Positions 8,824-17,294 of a stretch of 64,000 nt of DNA are shown piece by piece. The notes below the pieces were generated by a model. The model worked only from the letters and a program-made list of their open reading frames with translations. It was not told the DNA's origin and ran no database searches. The translations under genes and the position numbers were made by a program. How positions within the stretch are numbered: the first letter of the stretch is position 1; each line of letters starts with the position of its first letter. The stretch covers positions 1-64,000 of the forward strand of contig JACKNG010000002.1 in the NCBI GenBank assembly GCA_024235015.1. Direction: 5' to 3'. This DNA comes from Gammaproteobacteria bacterium (GTDB taxonomy: Bacteria > Pseudomonadota > Gammaproteobacteria > Ga0077536).

Positions 8824-10881
8824 ATGATGCACGATCACCAGGCGGCCACGGGCGGCGACACGGGCTTCCGCCTCACCGAGGCGACCATCGCCGAACTCGC
8901 CAGCGCACTCGACGCCGGCATCATCACCAGCGTCGAACTGGTCGCCCTGCACCTCAATCGCATTGCGTACTACGACCGCCAGGGCATCCGGCTCAACGCC
9001 GTGCCGGTGCTCAACCCGGCGATGTTCGAAGAAGCCGCGGCCGCGGATCGCCGCCGCGCGCGTGGCGAATGCCGCGGCCCACTGGACGGCATTCCCTACC
9101 TCGCCAAGGACAGCTACGCCGCACGCGGTCTCACCGTCGCTGCCGGCGCGCCGGCCTTCGAACACCTCGTCGCCGGCGACGACGCCTTCGTCGTCGCCCG
9201 CCTGCGTGCAGCCGGCGCGGTGCTGGTAGGTTTGACCAACATGCCGCCGATGGCCGCCGGCGGCATGCAGCGTGGCGTCTACGGCCGCGCCGAGAGCCCC
9301 TACAACGCCGACTTCCTTGCCGCCGCCTACGCCTCCGGTTCGTCGAACGGCTCGGGTACCGGGGTGGCGGCGAGCCTCGGCGTGTTCGGGCTGGCCGAGG
9401 AGACCTGGTCCTCCGGCCGTGCGCCGGCCTCGAACGGCGGGCTGGTCGCCTACACGCCCTCGCGCGGCGTGATCTCGGTGCGCGGCAACTGGCCGCTGAT
9501 CCCGACCATGGACGTGGTCGTACCCTACGCGCGCAGCATGGACGACCTGTTGGCCGTGCTGAACGTGATCGTCGCCGACGATCCGGAGACACGCGGTGAC
9601 TTCTGGCGCGCGCAGGCGGCGGTGAGCCTGCCGGCGGCGTCCGCCGTGCGGCCCGGCGACTACCGCACCCTGGCCGTTCCCGACGCGCTCGCCGGCAAGC
9701 GTCTCGGTGTCCCGCGCATGTATCTCAACCGCGATCCGGACAGCACTCGCCCGGTCGCGACGCGGCCCGCGGTGATCGCGGCGTGGGAAGCGGCGGCAGG
9801 TGACCTGCGCGCGCTCGGCGCCGAGATCGTCGAGGTCGATTTTCCACTGGTCACCAACTACGAAGGCGACCGCCCGGGCACCCGGTCGCTGGTCGAACGC
9901 GGCCTCGTGCCGCCCGGCTTCGCCGAGGCCGAGGGTATTCACCTCATCACCTTTGCCTGGCACGACTACCTCGTCGCCAATGGCGACCCGGCGCTCGACA
10001 CGCTGGCCGCGGTCGACGGCAGCCTGATCATCCCGTCACGGCCCGACGCCCTGCCCGATCGCTACGAAGGCATTCCCGATTTCCGCGAGTTTCCGCTGCG
10101 CGCGCGCGACGGCGTCATGGCGCCGGACGACATTCCCGATCTCGCCGCCGGCCTGCGCGGCCTCGAACGGGCGCGCAAGCTCGATCTCGAAGACTGGATG
10201 GACGGCCTGGGCCTCGACGCCCTGGTCTTCCCCGCCGTCGCCGACATCGCGCCGGCCGATGTCGACACCAACCCGCATTCGAACGACATCGCCTGGCGCA
10301 ACGGCACTTGGGTCGCCAACGGCAACCAGGTCATCCGCCACTGCGGCGTGCCCACGGTGACGGTGCCGATGGGCCTGCTCGACGACATCCACATGCCCAT
10401 CGGCCTGACCTTCGCCGGCCGCGGCTGGGACGACAATACCCTGTTCGCCTGCGCCTGGGCGTTCGAGCAGTCCGGGCGGCGACGCGTCGCCCCGCCGCGC
10501 ACACCGCCGCTGCCCGGCGAGGCGCTCGCTGGCGCGATCCCGCCCACACCGCCGCGCACCCGCGGCGAGCAAGCGCCGACCCTGACTCTCGACACCACCG
10601 TCACGCCCATGGCCGACGACGGCAACGTCACCATCACCGTCACCGCGACGGCCCGCGCCGCGGCCGGCGTCGCCCAATTGCGCGGATGGCTGAACGGCAC
10701 GCCACTCGACCTGCGCCGCGACGGCGACACCTGGCGCGCCGAGGCACACATACCGGCCAGCCTGCACACGGTGCCGCACAGCCGCTGGCGGCGGCCTTAC
10801 GGTTCGCTGGTGACGATACTGGCGCGCGATGTTCATGGGTCGGCGGCGGCAGCGTACGCGGTGGTCGGGGGGATCGGCTGA
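8824..10881 (+). CDS. Amidase-signature hydrolase with C-terminal beta-domain extension
   Basis: The 685-residue protein has an amidase-signature core in residues 1-560 and an extra C-terminal domain. The catalytic Lys sits in YLAKDSY, the cis-Ser in the SGSSNGSGTG loop, and the nucleophile Ser in ETWSSGRAPA, which aligns with the usual TGGSIR motif. A linker rich in Pro and Arg (about residues 558-582) leads to roughly 100 residues with alternating hydrophobic strands (TLTLDTTVTP, NVTITVTATA, AQLRGWLNG), probably an immunoglobulin-like module. Such enzymes hydrolyse amides or related C-N bonds; the substrate is not evident. No signal peptide is seen, so it is probably cytosolic. The start ATGATG follows a purine-rich GGGAGAGAAGG. 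Confidence 0.85.
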   Translation: MMHDHQAATGGDTGFRLTEATIAELASALDAGIITSVELVALHLNRIAYYDRQGIRLNAVPVLNPAMFEEAAAADRRRARGECRGPLDGIPYLAKDSYAARGLTVAAGAPAFEHLVAGDDAFVVARLRAAGAVLVGLTNMPPMAAGGMQRGVYGRAESPYNADFLAAAYASGSSNGSGTGVAASLGVFGLAEETWSSGRAPASNGGLVAYTPSRGVISVRGNWPLIPTMDVVVPYARSMDDLLAVLNVIVADDPETRGDFWRAQAAVSLPAASAVRPGDYRTLAVPDALAGKRLGVPRMYLNRDPDSTRPVATRPAVIAAWEAAAGDLRALGAEIVEVDFPLVTNYEGDRPGTRSLVERGLVPPGFAEAEGIHLITFAWHDYLVANGDPALDTLAAVDGSLIIPSRPDALPDRYEGIPDFREFPLRARDGVMAPDDIPDLAAGLRGLERARKLDLEDWMDGLGLDALVFPAVADIAPADVDTNPHSNDIAWRNGTWVANGNQVIRHCGVPTVTVPMGLLDDIHMPIGLTFAGRGWDDNTLFACAWAFEQSGRRRVAPPRTPPLPGEALAGAIPPTPPRTRGEQAPTLTLDTTVTPMADDGNVTITVTATARAAAGVAQLRGWLNGTPLDLRRDGDTWRAEAHIPASLHTVPHSRWRRPYGSLVTILARDVHGSAAAAYAVVGGIG

Positions 10882-10949
10882 GGGCCAATGGATGGGCGCG
10901 CGTCAACCGAAGATTGCCACCCCCGTGTCCTCGAATAGTTTGAAAACGC

Positions 10950-11165
10950 ATGAGACATCGCCCCATCGAATTGGCTCGCGATCCCGATCTGCGCCTGGCA
11001 CTACAGGCCATGCAACGCGCTGCTCATCGTGCCCGCGAGCTTGCCGCGCGCACCGGCACGGCCATCGTCATCGTCCGCAACGGTGTTATGGAACACGTCT
11101 ATCCGGCGCGTGAGGACGTTCTCGTGGTCGTGCCGCAGACGCCGTCTCATAACCGAGACGATTGA
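10950..11165 (+). CDS. Small conserved-looking protein of unknown function
   Basis: This 71-residue frame reads like a folded protein: a charged N-terminal helix (RHRPIELARDPDLRLALQAMQRAAHRARELAAR) followed by a strand-turn-strand, TGTAIVIVRNGVMEHVYP. I do not recognise the family with certainty; the shape resembles small antitoxin-like or unassigned proteins with an N-terminal helix and a short beta hairpin. It lies 68 bases after the amidase gene on the same strand. No clear Shine-Dalgarno sequence precedes the ATG, and the upstream TTGCCA (near 10914) with a weak TA-rich element could allow its own near-leaderless transcript. Composition matches the neighbouring genes. Confidence 0.5.
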   Translation: MRHRPIELARDPDLRLALQAMQRAAHRARELAARTGTAIVIVRNGVMEHVYPAREDVLVVVPQTPSHNRDD

Positions 11166-11329
11166 AGATCAAGCCGGCAATCGGTGACGGGCAGTGGATT
11201 TTGTCGGCGCAATCCGCCAGCAACATCCCGGCACAACGGCCGACCGCAGCGGCATCCGCGGCGCGCCCCTATGCCACCACCCTCCGTTGATTCGTTAACC
11301 GTCAGCCGTTGGCCCTGCATACCCAAGGG

Positions 11330-12220
11330 TCAACCCGTGCAGCTGGCGGCACGTGGCGCGCTCAGCGCGAGGTAGAAGTCGTCGCCGGGAGGAAAGTCAC
11401 GGCCGAACTCGCGGGCGATATCGGCATAGTGGGTGACATGCACATGCCAGCCCCACGGCGCGAGCAGGGCGGCGGGATCGTCGCAGCGCGTGACCATGCC
11501 CCGAGAGAACGTCTCGGGCGAGCGCGCACCGATGAAGGTCGCGACGAGTCGGCTGCCGACAGCGCTCAGCGCCGCAAGGCTGGCATTCACGGCCGCGACC
11601 TGGGCGGCATCGAGGTAGACGAACACGCCTTCGACCAGCCACACGGTCGGCGCACCGCGCTCGAAGCCGTGCTCGACCAGGCGCTGCGACAAGTCCGCGG
11701 CGGTCGCGTCGCAGGCGACCTCAACGCGCGCCCGGCAGGCCAGCCGCAGGCCGCCAAGCTGCGCCGCCTTGAAAGCGAGCACGTGCGGGAAATCGACCTC
11801 GAAGATGGTCGCCTCGCGCGCGGCGGCGAGGTTGAACGCACGGGTGTCGAGTCCTGCGCCGACGATGACGAGCTGCCGGATGTCGCGCAGGTACTCGCCG
11901 AGCACGGCGTCGATCCGGGCCGTGCGCAGGGCCAGACGATCGACGTGTGCGCGCAGCCGCGCCGCGCCGGGTTCGCCGCGTGCGTCGCGCAGCCACGCGG
12001 CGATGCGCACGATATCCCCGTGCAAATTTTCCGGGATGTGTACACCGGCCATGTCGGCGCGCGGAAATCGGCCCTCCGGCAGCAGCAGCGGTACGCAGCG
12101 GTCGCGCACCAGCGCGCGCTCGCCATGCAGCAGCATCTCCAGCCAGCGCAAGGCCGCGACCGCCTGGCTGGTGCGGTTCACCGCCGACCAGGCGTCGTCG
12201 TTCGCATTCCGCGTGCTCAT
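11330..12220 (-). CDS. Class I SAM-dependent methyltransferase, TIGR00027/PPM type
   Basis: The 296-residue protein matches the leucine-carboxyl-methyltransferase-like family of putative O-methyltransferases. Key features are the SAM-binding VIVGAGLDTRAFN near residue 120, the acidic strand end IFEVDFPHVLAFK, and the WLVEGVFVYL strand typical of the family. It probably methylates a carboxyl or hydroxyl group on a small molecule; the substrate is unknown. ATG 12220 is preceded by GGAGGGG two bases upstream, which is close but supports the start. It is monocistronic, divergent from the copper-type TonB receptor. Confidence 0.85.
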   Translation of the reverse strand: MSTRNANDDAWSAVNRTSQAVAALRWLEMLLHGERALVRDRCVPLLLPEGRFPRADMAGVHIPENLHGDIVRIAAWLRDARGEPGAARLRAHVDRLALRTARIDAVLGEYLRDIRQLVIVGAGLDTRAFNLAAAREATIFEVDFPHVLAFKAAQLGGLRLACRARVEVACDATAADLSQRLVEHGFERGAPTVWLVEGVFVYLDAAQVAAVNASLAALSAVGSRLVATFIGARSPETFSRGMVTRCDDPAALLAPWGWHVHVTHYADIAREFGRDFPPGDDFYLALSAPRAASCTG

Positions 12221-12568
12221 CGCCCCTCCTCCCGTCCCGCGTCGGCGGCGACTCGCAGCTTAGCGAACTCCGCCCCCGTTACGGTACGAGGCGGGAGGCA
12301 ACCGCCGCGGGCTTGTCACGCTTCTCGCTCGTTCCCGGGGAACCGTCCGCCGGGGCAGCCCAAGCAGTCGCCGTCGGCTCATGGTCGTCCACGCTCGAAC
12401 GCGGCCCCACCGGGCGTGCACCGCGACATCTTGACCGCGATCAGGCGCTGTGCCCGCCCATCGTGACAACTTGCTGATTTCCAATGAAGTGCGACGATTT
12501 GTCGCACCCGTCGAGCAGCGCTGCGCGGTTACCATCGCGCGGTCCCATTGCACGAGATCCGACGCCCC
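12221..12568. other. Divergent intergenic region between methyltransferase and TonB receptor
   Basis: This 348-base gap holds no supportable gene. It must contain the promoters of both flanking genes. The one structured element I see is the inverted repeat at 12490-12506. Frames that cross it are Arg/Pro-rich and look like non-coding GC-rich artefacts. Confidence 0.6.
12490..12506. promoter_or_regulatory. Inverted repeat, candidate operator upstream of TonB receptor
   Basis: TGCGAC, five bases, GTCGCA form a perfect 6-bp inverted repeat 62 bases upstream of the receptor ATG. Position and symmetry suit a dimeric regulator, possibly metal-responsive, but the regulator is not identified and the repeat could be fortuitous in GC-rich DNA. 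Confidence 0.3.
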
Positions 12569-14641
12569 ATGTCCGCTGCCCCGTTCCGCCATCGCGCCCT
12601 CGCCGCCGCCCTGTTCGCCACCGGCCTCGGCCAGTTCCAAGCGGCCTGCGCCGACCACGACGAAATCGTCGTCTGGGGCGACCCGCTCACACCGTTTGCC
12701 GCCGATCCCGGCCTCGCCCCGCTGGCCGAGACCAACACCGCGCTGCTGCTCAAGCGCGTGGCCGGCGCCAACGTCAATTTCAACGGCACCCTGGCCGGCA
12801 TCGCGCAGTACCGCGGCATGTACGCCGAGCGGGTCAACGTCGACCTCGACGGCATGAACGTCGGCAACGCCTGCTCGAACAACATGGACGCGCCGCTGCA
12901 CTACCTGCCGCGCACCTTCGTCGATCGCCTGGAAGTCATCCGCGGCATCGCGCCGGTGTCGAGCGGGCTCGAGACCATCGGCGGCACCGTCATCGCGCGT
13001 TCGCGCGAGGCCGAGTTCGGCGACGCCGAGGCCTTCGGCATCTCCGGCCAGGTCGCCGCCGGCGGCCAGAGCGTCGACGGTGGCTACTCGACCAGCGGCG
13101 AGATCGACCTCGCCAACGCGCACCACCGCTTCCGCGCCGCGGCCAGCCGCGAGGCCGGCAACAACCGCGACTTCGGCGACGGCACCATCCGCCCGACGCG
13201 CTACGAGCGCAATGCCTTCGATGCCGGCTATGCCTTCCAGCGCGGCGACGACGTCTTCAACCTCGATTACCGCCGCAACGACACCGGCGAGACCGGCACC
13301 CCGGCCCTGCCCATGGACGACATCTATTCCGACGCCGACCTCGTGCGCGGCGGCTGGCACGGCCACCGCGGCGCGGCCGAGTTGTCCGCCGAGTTGTACT
13401 GGAACGGCGTCGAGCACCTGATGAGCAACTACCGCATGCGCCGCGCCACCCCCGGCCGCCGCCGCGACAACCTCGCCGAGGCCGACACCCTGGGCTGGCG
13501 TACCCAGGCTGCCCTGCCGGTCCGCGGCGGCACGCTGCGCGTCGGTGCCGACGGCCACCTGCTCGACTACGACTCGCTCATCACCGATCCGGACAACGCG
13601 ATGTTCTTCGCGCGCAACTTCGACGACGTGCAGCGCGATCGCTACGGCCTCTACGCCGAGTGGGAACACCTCGCGCTCGGCCGCTGGAGCGTCGAGGCCG
13701 GCCTGCGCTGGACCCACGTCTCGATGGACGCCGGCCAGGTCGATGCCTCGATGGCGATGATGATGCCGCCGCTGGCCCTGCTCCGGAACACCTTCAACGC
13801 CAGCGACCGCTCGCAGCACGACGACAACGTCGACGCCGCGCTGGTCGTCGGCTATGCGCTCCAGGAAGGGCTGACGGTAGAGGCCGGCGTGGCGCGCAAG
13901 AACCGCTCGCCCAGCCACCAGGAGCGCTACCTGTGGCTGCCGCTGGAGGCGACCGGCGGGCTCGCCGACGGCAACCTCTACGTCGGCGACGTCAACCTCG
14001 ACCCGGAGACCGCCTGGCAGTTCGAACTCGGCCTCGACTGGCGTCGGCCCGGCTTCGCGGTCTCACCGCGCGCCTTCTACCACCACGTCGATGACTACAT
14101 CCAGGGCATCCCGGCGACCAACCCGGCGGTGATCATGGTCGGCACCATGAACGGCGACCCGACGCCACTGCAATATGCCAACGTCGATGCCCGCCTGTGG
14201 GGCGTCGACGTGGAATGGACGGCCGACCTCGCCGGCCCGTGGGAAGTGGGCGGCATCCTCAGCTGGGTGCGCGGCGAACGCCGTGACATCGACGACAACC
14301 TCTTCCGCATCGCGCCGCTCAACACCCGTGTCGATCTCACCTACGCCCTGGAGCGCTGGTCGGTGACCCTGGAAGGCGAACTCTACGCGCCGCAGAACGA
14401 CGTCTCGGCGACCAACAGCGAAACGAAGAGCGCGGGCTACGGCCTGCTCAACCTCTACGGCCAGTACGCCTGGCCGGCGCTCGGCCTGACCTTCACCGCC
14501 GGGGTCGAGAACGTCCTCGACAAGACCTACCGCCCGCACCTGAACGGCATCAACCGCGTCGCCGGCAGCGACGTCGCGCTCGGCGCGCGCATCCCCGGCG
14601 ACGGCGTCAACGGCTTCGTGCAGGTGGGCTGGCGCTTCTGA
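12569..14641 (+). CDS. TonB-dependent outer-membrane receptor, copper (OprC/NosA) type
   Basis: The 690-residue protein has a signal peptide of about 27 residues, a TonB-box-like DEIVVWG at the mature N-terminus, a plug domain (RVNVDLDGM, VDRLEVIRGIAPVSSG) and a beta-barrel ending in aromatic Phe (GWRF), as expected for an outer-membrane barrel. The plug shows CSNNM (Cys102, Met106) and the barrel HLM (His283, Met285); Pseudomonas OprC binds copper through a CxxxM and an HxM with nearly the same spacing. I infer copper or a copper complex as ligand. A Met-rich stretch (SMAMMMPP) lies in a barrel loop. The frame extends upstream to a TTG at 12548, but ATG 12569 starts the signal peptide directly. 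No NosZ or copper exporter gene is adjacent. Confidence 0.85.
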   Translation: MSAAPFRHRALAAALFATGLGQFQAACADHDEIVVWGDPLTPFAADPGLAPLAETNTALLLKRVAGANVNFNGTLAGIAQYRGMYAERVNVDLDGMNVGNACSNNMDAPLHYLPRTFVDRLEVIRGIAPVSSGLETIGGTVIARSREAEFGDAEAFGISGQVAAGGQSVDGGYSTSGEIDLANAHHRFRAAASREAGNNRDFGDGTIRPTRYERNAFDAGYAFQRGDDVFNLDYRRNDTGETGTPALPMDDIYSDADLVRGGWHGHRGAAELSAELYWNGVEHLMSNYRMRRATPGRRRDNLAEADTLGWRTQAALPVRGGTLRVGADGHLLDYDSLITDPDNAMFFARNFDDVQRDRYGLYAEWEHLALGRWSVEAGLRWTHVSMDAGQVDASMAMMMPPLALLRNTFNASDRSQHDDNVDAALVVGYALQEGLTVEAGVARKNRSPSHQERYLWLPLEATGGLADGNLYVGDVNLDPETAWQFELGLDWRRPGFAVSPRAFYHHVDDYIQGIPATNPAVIMVGTMNGDPTPLQYANVDARLWGVDVEWTADLAGPWEVGGILSWVRGERRDIDDNLFRIAPLNTRVDLTYALERWSVTLEGELYAPQNDVSATNSETKSAGYGLLNLYGQYAWPALGLTFTAGVENVLDKTYRPHLNGINRVAGSDVALGARIPGDGVNGFVQVGWRF

Positions 14642-14660
14642 GCCGGCGCCGCGCGCGTCC

Positions 14661-15065
14661 TCAGTCGAGGGCGCGCGGCGTACCGCCGCCGAACATGCGC
14701 ATCCAGGCGCGCGCATCGAGGAAGCTCTCGATGCGCCGGATGAGGCCGGCGTCATCGGTCTCCACCCATACCGCGGTGCGCGTGCGCGGCAGGTTGTCGA
14801 GGCTGGTGACGAAGGTCAGTACCACGCAGGCCTCGCGACCGTCGACGAACAGCCGGCGGCGCTCGATGGCGGTGATGATCAGCGCGTAGCGCTCGATGTC
14901 CTCGGCAAAGGCGGCGGCATCGTCGAAACGGTCGACCGGCCCTTCGAAGCTGAACGGCCCACGGCTCAGGGTGGCGCGCAAGGCCGTCCCGTCGCCGCGC
15001 TCGAGGGCGTCGAGAAAGTCAGTGACGACGCGGCGGGTGCGGGTGCTGGTCTCGTTCGGGGGCAT
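14661..15065 (-). CDS. SnoaL-like/NTF2-fold small protein
   Basis: This 134-residue protein has the cone-shaped NTF2-like pattern: an N-terminal helix pair (TRRVVTDFLDALERGD), then strands FSFEGPVDRF, RRLFVDGREACVVLTFVTS and a final RIESFLDARAW. The family covers ketosteroid-isomerase-like enzymes, epoxide hydrolases and non-enzymatic ligand-binding proteins, so no reaction is assigned. GAGG six bases before ATG 15065 supports the start. It is convergent with the TonB receptor (19-base gap) and is the last of a run of minus-strand genes. Confidence 0.65.
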   Translation of the reverse strand: MPPNETSTRTRRVVTDFLDALERGDGTALRATLSRGPFSFEGPVDRFDDAAAFAEDIERYALIITAIERRRLFVDGREACVVLTFVTSLDNLPRTRTAVWVETDDAGLIRRIESFLDARAWMRMFGGGTPRALD

Positions 15066-15137
15066 GCGGATCCTCGCTTCGTGCAGGCAGCGGCGCGAGC
15101 CTGCGACGGAACTGCGGAGCGAATGCGCAGGGCGGCC

Positions 15138-16007
15138 TCACAGGTGACGGAACTGGCCGTCCCAGTCGCGGTGATTGAAGACCTGGCCTTCGGCGCGGAT
15201 GCGCGCGCACGCGGCGAGATCGAGGTCGGCGAACACCCAGTCGGCGGCGTTGAGCGCGCCGGCGGCGAGCACGCCGTCGGCCGGGAAGCCGTAGTCGACC
15301 GGGGTGTAGACGGCGGCGTAGCCGACGTTGGCATCGATCGCCTCGGACCACGCACACTCGCCCACCGTCGGCGACTGCACCACGTAGCACTGGTTCTCCA
15401 GCGCGCGCGCCTGGCTGCCGATGCGCACGCGGTTGAAGCCGGCCAGGGTGTCGGTGCAGCTCGGCACGAGGATGAGGTCCGCGCCCTGCTCGACCTGGCG
15501 GCGGGCGAGCAGCGGGAACTCGCTGTCGTAGCAGACGTTGATGGCGACGCCGCCGAAATCGGTCGCGAATACCGCCAGGCCCTGCCCCGACGACACCCCC
15601 CAGCGTTCGTTCTCGAAGCGCGTCATCTGCAGCTTGTCCTGGAAGGCGTGGCGGCCGTCGGGCCAGAAGAAGTAGGACCGGTTGTGGTAGACACCATCGA
15701 CCGCCACCGGGTAGCTGCCGGCGCAGACGTGCACGCCATGGCGCCGCGCGAGCCCGGCGAAGAGGTCGAGGAAGGCCGGCAGGGTGTCCTGCAGGGCGGC
15801 GAGCTGGCGTGGCAGCGATCCGTAGACCGTGGCGCCGAAGCTGGCCGTGATCTCGATGCTGAAATACTCGGGGAAGACGAGCAGGCCTGCGCCTTCGCCG
15901 GCAGCGCGCGCGACCCAGTCGCCGAGCTTGTCGGCGAAATCCTCGAAGCGCTCGACGAACTGCACCGGGTACTGCGCGCTCGCCACGCGCAGCCGTCCTC
16001 GGATCAC
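15138..16007 (-). CDS. Carbon-nitrogen hydrolase (nitrilase superfamily)
   Basis: The 289-residue enzyme has the nitrilase catalytic triad: Glu47 in FPEYFS, Lys125 in DKLQM and Cys159 in NVCYDSEFP. These enzymes cleave amide or nitrile C-N bonds through a cysteine thioester. The start is the GTG at 16007, which overlaps the TGA of the GNAT gene upstream as GTGA, so the two are translationally coupled. Bifunctional GNAT/nitrilase proteins occur in other bacteria, where the two domains are fused; here they are separate but coupled cistrons, suggesting that they act on the same substrate. Extending the frame upstream would only read antiparallel to the GNAT coding sequence in another frame. Confidence 0.88.
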   Translation of the reverse strand: MIRGRLRVASAQYPVQFVERFEDFADKLGDWVARAAGEGAGLLVFPEYFSIEITASFGATVYGSLPRQLAALQDTLPAFLDLFAGLARRHGVHVCAGSYPVAVDGVYHNRSYFFWPDGRHAFQDKLQMTRFENERWGVSSGQGLAVFATDFGGVAINVCYDSEFPLLARRQVEQGADLILVPSCTDTLAGFNRVRIGSQARALENQCYVVQSPTVGECAWSEAIDANVGYAAVYTPVDYGFPADGVLAAGALNAADWVFADLDLAACARIRAEGQVFNHRDWDGQFRHL

Positions 16008-16606
16008 AGCGCTTTCTCCCAGAACACCATGCGCTTGGGGCTGGCGGACGTCTCGTCGAGGTCCTTCCACTCGAAGGTGGTGACGAGGTCGGCACGCCGG
16101 TGGTAACCGAAACGCTGCCACACGGCGTCGAGCGGCACGTAGTCCGGTGGGCGGCGCGGATGGTCGGCCGCGCGTTCGACGGCGCACAGCACGATGCGCT
16201 CGAAGCGCCCCAGCGCGCGGGCGTGGTTCTCGCGGCCGGCGAAGAAGGCCTTGTAGATCCCGCGGCCGCGGTAAGCAGGCAACAGGATCGATTCGCCGCA
16301 GTAGAAGGTACGCGTGACGTCGAGACCGGCGGCGACGAAAGGCGCCTTGAACTCGTCCGTTTCGGCCACCAGCGGCAGGCCGGTCGAGGCGCCGACCACG
16401 GCCTCGCCGTCGCGCGCCAGCACCACCACGCTGTCGGCGCAAGCGGTATAGGTGCGCAGGTAGTTCGTCTCGTAGTCGAAGTCGCCGTCGTAGAGGTAGG
16501 GGAATTCGCGAAACACCGTGATGCGCAGGCGCGCGAGCGCCGGCACGGCCGCGGCCAGCCCCGCATCGCGCCCGCTCAGCACCTCGATGTCGATACCGTG
16601 GGTCAT
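16004..16606 (-). CDS. GNAT family N-acetyltransferase coupled to nitrilase
   Basis: The 200-residue protein shows the GNAT core: strand VVVLARDGEAVVGASTGLPL, then the acetyl-CoA loop LLPAYRGRGIYKAFF (the R/Q-x-x-G-x-G/A motif, here RGRG) and a C-terminal WQRFGYHRRADLV strand. It should transfer an acyl group from CoA to an amine. Its stop overlaps the GTG start of the carbon-nitrogen hydrolase by four bases, indicating a shared pathway. The substrate is unknown. The Shine-Dalgarno sequence ahead of ATG 16606 is weak (CTGAGCG). Confidence 0.85.
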   Translation of the reverse strand: MTHGIDIEVLSGRDAGLAAAVPALARLRITVFREFPYLYDGDFDYETNYLRTYTACADSVVVLARDGEAVVGASTGLPLVAETDEFKAPFVAAGLDVTRTFYCGESILLPAYRGRGIYKAFFAGRENHARALGRFERIVLCAVERAADHPRRPPDYVPLDAVWQRFGYHRRADLVTTFEWKDLDETSASPKRMVFWEKAL

Positions 16607-16632
16607 CGCGCTCAGAGCCTGTTAGACGGGCC

Positions 16633-17040
16633 TCACCCGCCGACCTGGGCGATCCAGTCGTTCAGGTTGTAGTAGTTGGTGACCCGCGCGACCTTGCCGT
16701 CGCGCACTTCGAAGAAGGCGCCGGCCGGCAGCACGTAGCGCTGGCCCGCCGCCTCGGGCAGGCCCTCGTCGGTGGCCAGGTACTCGCCGTTGACGACGAA
16801 CTCAGCCGCCGCGCGGCTGCCGTCCTCGCTGGCCATGACGACCATGTCGGTGAGCTGCTCGCGGTAACAGCGGTTCATGTGCGCCATGAAGCGCGCGAAG
16901 GCCTCGCGCCCCGTCTCGCGCGCACCCTGGTTGATGTCGTGGGCGACGTCGTCGGTCAGCAGACCGAGAAAGGTATCCATGTCGCCGGCGTTGAACGCGG
17001 CGTAATAGCCCTGGATGAGTTCGATGGTCTGCGCGCGCAT
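16633..17040 (-). CDS. Ketosteroid isomerase-related SnoaL-like protein
   Basis: The 135-residue protein belongs to the NTF2-like fold, with ELIQGYYAAFNAGDMDTFLGLLTDDVAHDINQG, EFVVNGEYL and the terminal VTNYYNLNDWI, closest to the ketosteroid-isomerase-related family (TIGR02096-like). Function in vivo is not known. The frame is open up to 17103, but AGGAGG six bases ahead of ATG 17040 fixes the start. It lies 26 bases upstream of the GNAT gene on the same strand, so it may be the first gene of a three-gene operon with the GNAT protein and nitrilase. Confidence 0.75.
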   Translation of the reverse strand: MRAQTIELIQGYYAAFNAGDMDTFLGLLTDDVAHDINQGARETGREAFARFMAHMNRCYREQLTDMVVMASEDGSRAAAEFVVNGEYLATDEGLPEAAGQRYVLPAGAFFEVRDGKVARVTNYYNLNDWIAQVGG

Positions 17041-17152
17041 GGAGCCTCCTCGGGGCGGGCGGGGGTGACAAAGCGGCGGATGATACCGCGCCGCCCCGAC
17101 CATGCGCGCGGGTAGGGCCGGAACGGGGCGGCGGAGGGAACGGGAGAGAGAG

Positions 17153-17222
17153 CGGGGACAGTATACTTTTGCGCTGCCCCGGTGCCCCGGTGCCGCGCAG
17201 TCCTGAAAGTATACTGTCCCCG
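17153..17222. repeat. REP-like 17-bp inverted repeat
   Basis: CGGGGACAGTATACTTT (17153-17169) is followed after 36 bases by its exact reverse complement (17206-17222). Only one base of the next pair mismatches. The sequence is AT-richer than its surroundings and lies between two minus-strand genes. From memory, GGGGACAGTATACTTT-type sequences recur in gammaproteobacterial genomes near REP-associated transposases, but no such transposase is in the window. Confidence 0.75.
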
Positions 17223-17294
17223 TTTACTCTGATGCCGCGCCGCCACGACCAAGCGCGTGGACAGGGTCGGGAGTGGGCGCCCTCTACAGCGCCG

